Below are positions 60,674 to 64,000 of a stretch of 64,000 nucleotides of DNA, piece by piece; position 1 is the stretch's first letter, and every line of letters begins with the position of its first letter. A model generated the notes under the pieces. It had not been told where the DNA came from. It was given only the letters and a program-made list of their open reading frames with translations, and did not search any database. The DNA comes from Pardosa pseudoannulata (taxonomy: Eukaryota; Arthropoda; Arachnida; Araneae; Lycosidae), in contig CM063498.1 in assembly GCA_032207245.1 (NCBI GenBank), forward strand, positions 95,977,870-96,041,869, given 5' to 3'. The translations under genes were made by a program, and so were the position numbers.

Positions 60674-61096
60674 CAGTGCTTCCCAACTTGGGGTATACGC
60701 CCCACTGATAGAGCATATGGTTTTACAGGTGGCCATTAGAGAGTATCAGTAATTTTATTGAAGTGCATGCCATTTTTCTTAAGATCTGTTTCGATAACCT
60801 GCATTCGATAACTACCTTCAGGTTATTGTACTTGAATTCTGCTTTTCATTACTTCTGAGTTTTACTTTATCTGTCTATCATATTTAAAACCTGCTTAGTA
60901 ATTTGTCTTCTTTTTTAATACATATAATAACATCCAATAGCATAGCGTAACTAGTCGAGACAAGATCAGTATAAATGTGGCCTCACTGGTTTCAATCCTG
61001 GGAACTTCAGTTATTGAATATGTTCACCATGTGGGAGCATCAGATATTTAAAAGTGGTTCGGTGGGACGTGGTGTATAAAAGGTTGAGAAGCACTG
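60674..61096. mobile_element. MER5/Charlie-like hAT MITE, inserted into a SINE-like sequence
   Basis: The ends are CAGTGCTTCCCAACTTGGGG (left) and, on the opposite strand, CAGTGCTTCTCAACCTTTTA (right). These are imperfect inverted repeats of the CAGNGNTTCTCAACC type known from Charlie-group hAT elements. The perfect 8-bp duplication CTTTAGAG flanks it at 60666-60673 and 61097-61104. It is 423 bp with no coding frame. The host sequence at the left is a tRNA-like SINE head. Confidence 0.85.
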
Positions 61097-63057
61097 CTTT
61101 AGAGGAAGCAAAGTTGATCCACCTATAATTCTCCTTCAATAAAAGGGTTCAACAATTCTTGCTGTTTTGTAAAAGGTGAATGCAAATAATAAAGGCAAGT
61201 GCCCCCACGTAAAAGAATAATAGGCATGCATTCAAAAACAAAACATGACATAAACATAATAAGTAGTTTTCTTTTAAAAAAACTAAAGAAGCATATTAAC
61301 TCCTTTACCATAATACTTTTTTTAAAAACACATTTCTAGAAAATGTCAATTTTCTGAGAGAGCTTCAAGTTGCTTTTATTTAAAAAAAACTTTCCTTCTA
61401 AAAAAAGAAATAAAATAAAGATAAAATACGGGTACAGACGAGCGGCAGCGCTTTTGGAACTCAAAAATAAAGTACCCTTTGGGACAAGGTAGGATAAGAT
61501 ATCAGAAGCTATCAAAAGTAAATATGATATTTCGAGAGACACTGCACTTGTAGAATTTCTGGTTTATATTATAAAAGAATAACAGAGTGAAAGTTATTAT
61601 GATTGCTGATAAAACTCTTGAAAGGAGAGTTTTTAATTAAAAATAATATAAATTTAAAGTGCTATGAAAATTTGCAATTTAAGAATTAGTATTCTTTTAT
61701 ATTCCTCTTTCTTTTATACATATTCTTTAAGTTTTGGGCCTTATTTTTCTGCTAAACATTTAAAAAAAAGGATAATGTTTAATCTGTTTGTAAATTTTAA
61801 AGGCGTATTAATTGATATGGCAATTATGTAGTTATAAGTCTTAACGCTGGTAAGGTAACCGTCCCCTGAACTCGGGGACAGTTCTAAAATGTACAGTTTC
61901 TTTCCATTTTGTCCCCAAAAATACTTTGACATTTCGGGGACATGCAAAGTCTCCAAATTTAAAGATTTGTTCTATTAAATCTACTAAAGCATTCAAGTGA
62001 GGTTATTATACCGTGATTATTAGTGCATCGATATACTGAGTATCCAATAACTTCTTCAATTCTTTATAATTATAGGCTTGATAAGATAGTTTCATCTTGT
62101 GTTACATTATTAATTTGAGCAAGGATTTCTGGACAATGCCCAGAAATTCCAGAAAGCGTGTGTAAAAAGAAACAAGATAAAGAAGTTTTCCTTTTATAAT
62201 TCAGGATAATCGAATGTACCGAGTTTCAATAAATATTTCTAGTTTCACATTACTAAAAAATAAAGAGCTATTAGAGTCAATTTTAAAGTATATGAAGTTA
62301 GTAAAGTTTTAAAGTATGGGTATACATGATCTTATATCCCCAAATAAGTCCTCAGAAACATTTTGTAATGTCCCAAGTTTTCCTTTGATTTGGGGACATC
62401 CAGCTATTTTTCCCAAATTGATGTTTAGAAATATTGCCTCCTTAAACTCTCGTAACTTTCTGAAAATGTTGACTGTTTTCCCTTGCTGAGTTGGAATTGT
62501 TTTCAATTTTTCTGACAAAACGATGTAAGGGTTATAAAGATATCCAAACGTGAAAGGTTAGACACTTTAGAATATCTACTATTTGTATGGAGTGTCTATA
62601 TATAAAACCGTAAATTGAATATCGTATGCTAATACTAGTAGATATCAATCTATACTTAATTATCGAGTTTACTTCATAGAAAAAAATGTTCTGAACTAAT
62701 TCATAAAAATGTTGCTATGTGTTTATTATGGCAAAAAGTCTACATTAGAGAACGTAAATCGTAGTAATGTTATCGTTAATGACTATCTGTGTTTTGATTT
62801 ATAGTGTAAAAGCTTTCAGAGCAGCAGGAACATTAAAATGAGCTAAGATAAAAGAAACATGAAGCAACAAAAATGTCTATAGAATTATATTTCCTAGCGG
62901 GAAGTTATGTTGAGCTAATAAATGCTATTACGCCACAAAGATTATTTCCTTTTAAGACCTTGGAACTTTTAAACGCTTTTATACTAAGAATTCAGCAATG
63001 CATTGAGCGAAATGGGTAGAACTTACATTACTGAACTTACTTTCTGAACTTACTCTT

Positions 63058-63196
63058 CAGTTAATGGATTTGAATCCCACTGCTCGCATGGATGCTTGTA
63101 ACCATTCACAATTTGGTTTAAACAGTAGGTACCAGTCTCATTAGCTCTCGTGTAAGGAAACGGTAAACCGTAGCTCTTCAAACCAATCAACCAACT
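63058..63196 (+). repeat. SINE family A, copy 4
   Basis: GGATTTGAATCCCACTGC is the B-box region. GCATGGATGCTTGTAACC, TTTAAACAGTAGGTACC, TCTCATTAGCTCTCGTG and CTCTTCAAACCAA follow as in the other copies. The 5' tRNA-like head is poorly preserved. Confidence 0.75.
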
Positions 63197-63834
63197 AAAT
63201 GGGAACAGATATTTCAGAAATATTCTACATTTTTTTTTGAAGTTGAATCAACGCAGATTCGAATCTATGATCGAAGCTTCCACTTCAGTCACTGATCCGC
63301 TATTGTTTGAAATTTATCATGCAAGGAAAATGTCCTTTTCTCTACGAAATCTAAGACCTATAGACTATTTTATTTGGAGGATCTTAAGACGCCACAAGAT
63401 GCTTGAAATGCAGCTGTTGCTGAAAGAATGGGAAATAAGGACGGATAAAGGAAGATCAACATTTGCCGAAGAGGTTGGCATCAGTAAGATTTCTCAATTT
63501 TGTTTGAGAATTTGAACGGGAGCAGAATGGAAGAGAAATTTCTGCCCAAGATACTACCGGGGAAAAAAAATTCCATTTTGAAGGTGCACAGATTCATTTG
63601 GAGACTACGAACACAGATTCTGAGTCTCCAGATATGACATGTGACTCCTGGTCGTTTTCGAAATTGAAAACGACATTGGAAAGATCCCATGTTGTTAGTA
63701 GAGAAGAGATAATGCAGAACGTTGCAACGGAGATGAATATCATCCCAAAATAAGCCAATCAGAAGTGTTTTCAGCTGTAGAAATATCAGTTGGCTAAGTG
63801 TGTAGAAGCTCAAGGGCCTAGAAGGCGATTAGGT

Positions 63835-64000
63835 TTGGTTTGGTTTGGTTTGGTTTCGAGTGCTATGGTCTACTTTTTGCAACACGAGGGCTAATGAGAC
63901 CGAGACCTACTGCTTAAAGCCGATTCCGAACGGCTACGAACATCCATGCCATAGTGGGATTCGAACCCACGAACTCCGGTTCCGAAGGCCAGCACCCTAA
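63835..64000 (-). repeat. SINE family A, copy 5, best preserved, cut by the window edge
   Basis: On the minus strand it contains the perfect T-arm GTGGGTTCGAATCCCAC, then the family body, GAGACCGAGACC in the plus reading, and a tail that reads (TTTGG)n on the plus strand at 63835-63855, so (CCAAA)n on the SINE strand. Its 5' end runs past the right edge of the window. It looks the youngest of the five copies. Confidence 0.82.

Larger units (their letters stand above)
57444..64000. other. Region upstream of the SLC7 exon: intron or flank, dense in mobile elements
   Basis: Holds the two hAT MITEs, the mariner remnant, SINE family A copies 4 and 5 and the interrupted SINE head. I looked for upstream SLC7 exons on the minus strand and found none I could support, so this is either one long intron or partly intergenic. 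A pair of GGGGACA-rich segments (61856-61950, 62330-62420) looks like a further repeat. A 92-codon frame at 63237-63515 (RPIDYFIWRILRRHK) has no established identity. Confidence 0.6.

Noticed and set aside
63944..63990. A perfect tRNA T-arm suggesting a tRNA gene at the right edge
   Set aside because: It is joined to the body shared by four other copies and a CCAAA tail, so it is the head of a SINE rather than a tRNA gene.
1..64000. CRISPR arrays, bacterial operons, prophage or rRNA genes
   Set aside because: Nothing of this kind is present. The spliced genes and repeats are eukaryotic throughout.

Overview
This is a eukaryotic, invertebrate nuclear window: very AT-rich, with one large multi-exon gene, GT-AG introns of about 0.1-3 kb, microsatellites and decayed transposons. 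The main gene encodes the 3' part of perlecan, the basement-membrane heparan sulfate proteoglycan (HSPG2; trol in flies, unc-52 in nematodes). An arthropod, perhaps a chelicerate, is my best guess. It rests only on gene content, base composition and repeat style, and I could not place the species.

Perlecan occupies the + strand from 79 to 48417, with its 3' UTR running to about 49345. I resolved 40 exons coding for roughly 2,200 residues. In order they give a laminin-type EGF repeat, a laminin IV (B) module and more laminin EGF repeats (end of domain III). Next come eleven complete Ig domains and one half Ig domain (domain IV). Last is LG1-EGF-EGF-LG2-EGF-EGF-LG3 (domain V, endorepellin) and the stop codon. 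The 5' part of the gene lies left of the window. Most Ig modules are bounded by phase-1 introns.

The introns hold several mobile elements: a possible solo LTR (276-615), a decayed mariner with intact ends and TA duplication (26348-27633), a pogo/Tigger-like element with TA duplication (42118-42918), tRNA-derived SINE copies and (TA)n microsatellites.

From 49.3 to 53.6 kb lies the intergenic space between two convergent genes. It holds SINE copies and a diverged direct duplication. Each copy of that duplication carries a perfect short hairpin with different arm sequences.

From 57443 down to 53705 on the - strand are the last two exons of an SLC7-type cationic amino-acid transporter. They encode a long polar loop, the final membrane segments and the C-terminus. 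Its upstream exons were not found and probably lie right of the window. The intron and upstream DNA from 53.9 to 64 kb are rich in CpG and in mobile elements: a CAAGGCCGTAG-ended hAT-like MITE with a perfect 8-bp duplication, a decayed mariner, and a MER5/Charlie-like hAT MITE inserted, with a perfect 8-bp duplication, into a tRNA-like SINE head. Perlecan and its downstream flank are strongly CpG-poor by comparison.

I found no bacterial-type operon, CRISPR array or RNA gene. The best candidates for something new are the orphan half-Ig exon of perlecan, the paired hairpins at 50.7/51.25 kb, and the SINE families.
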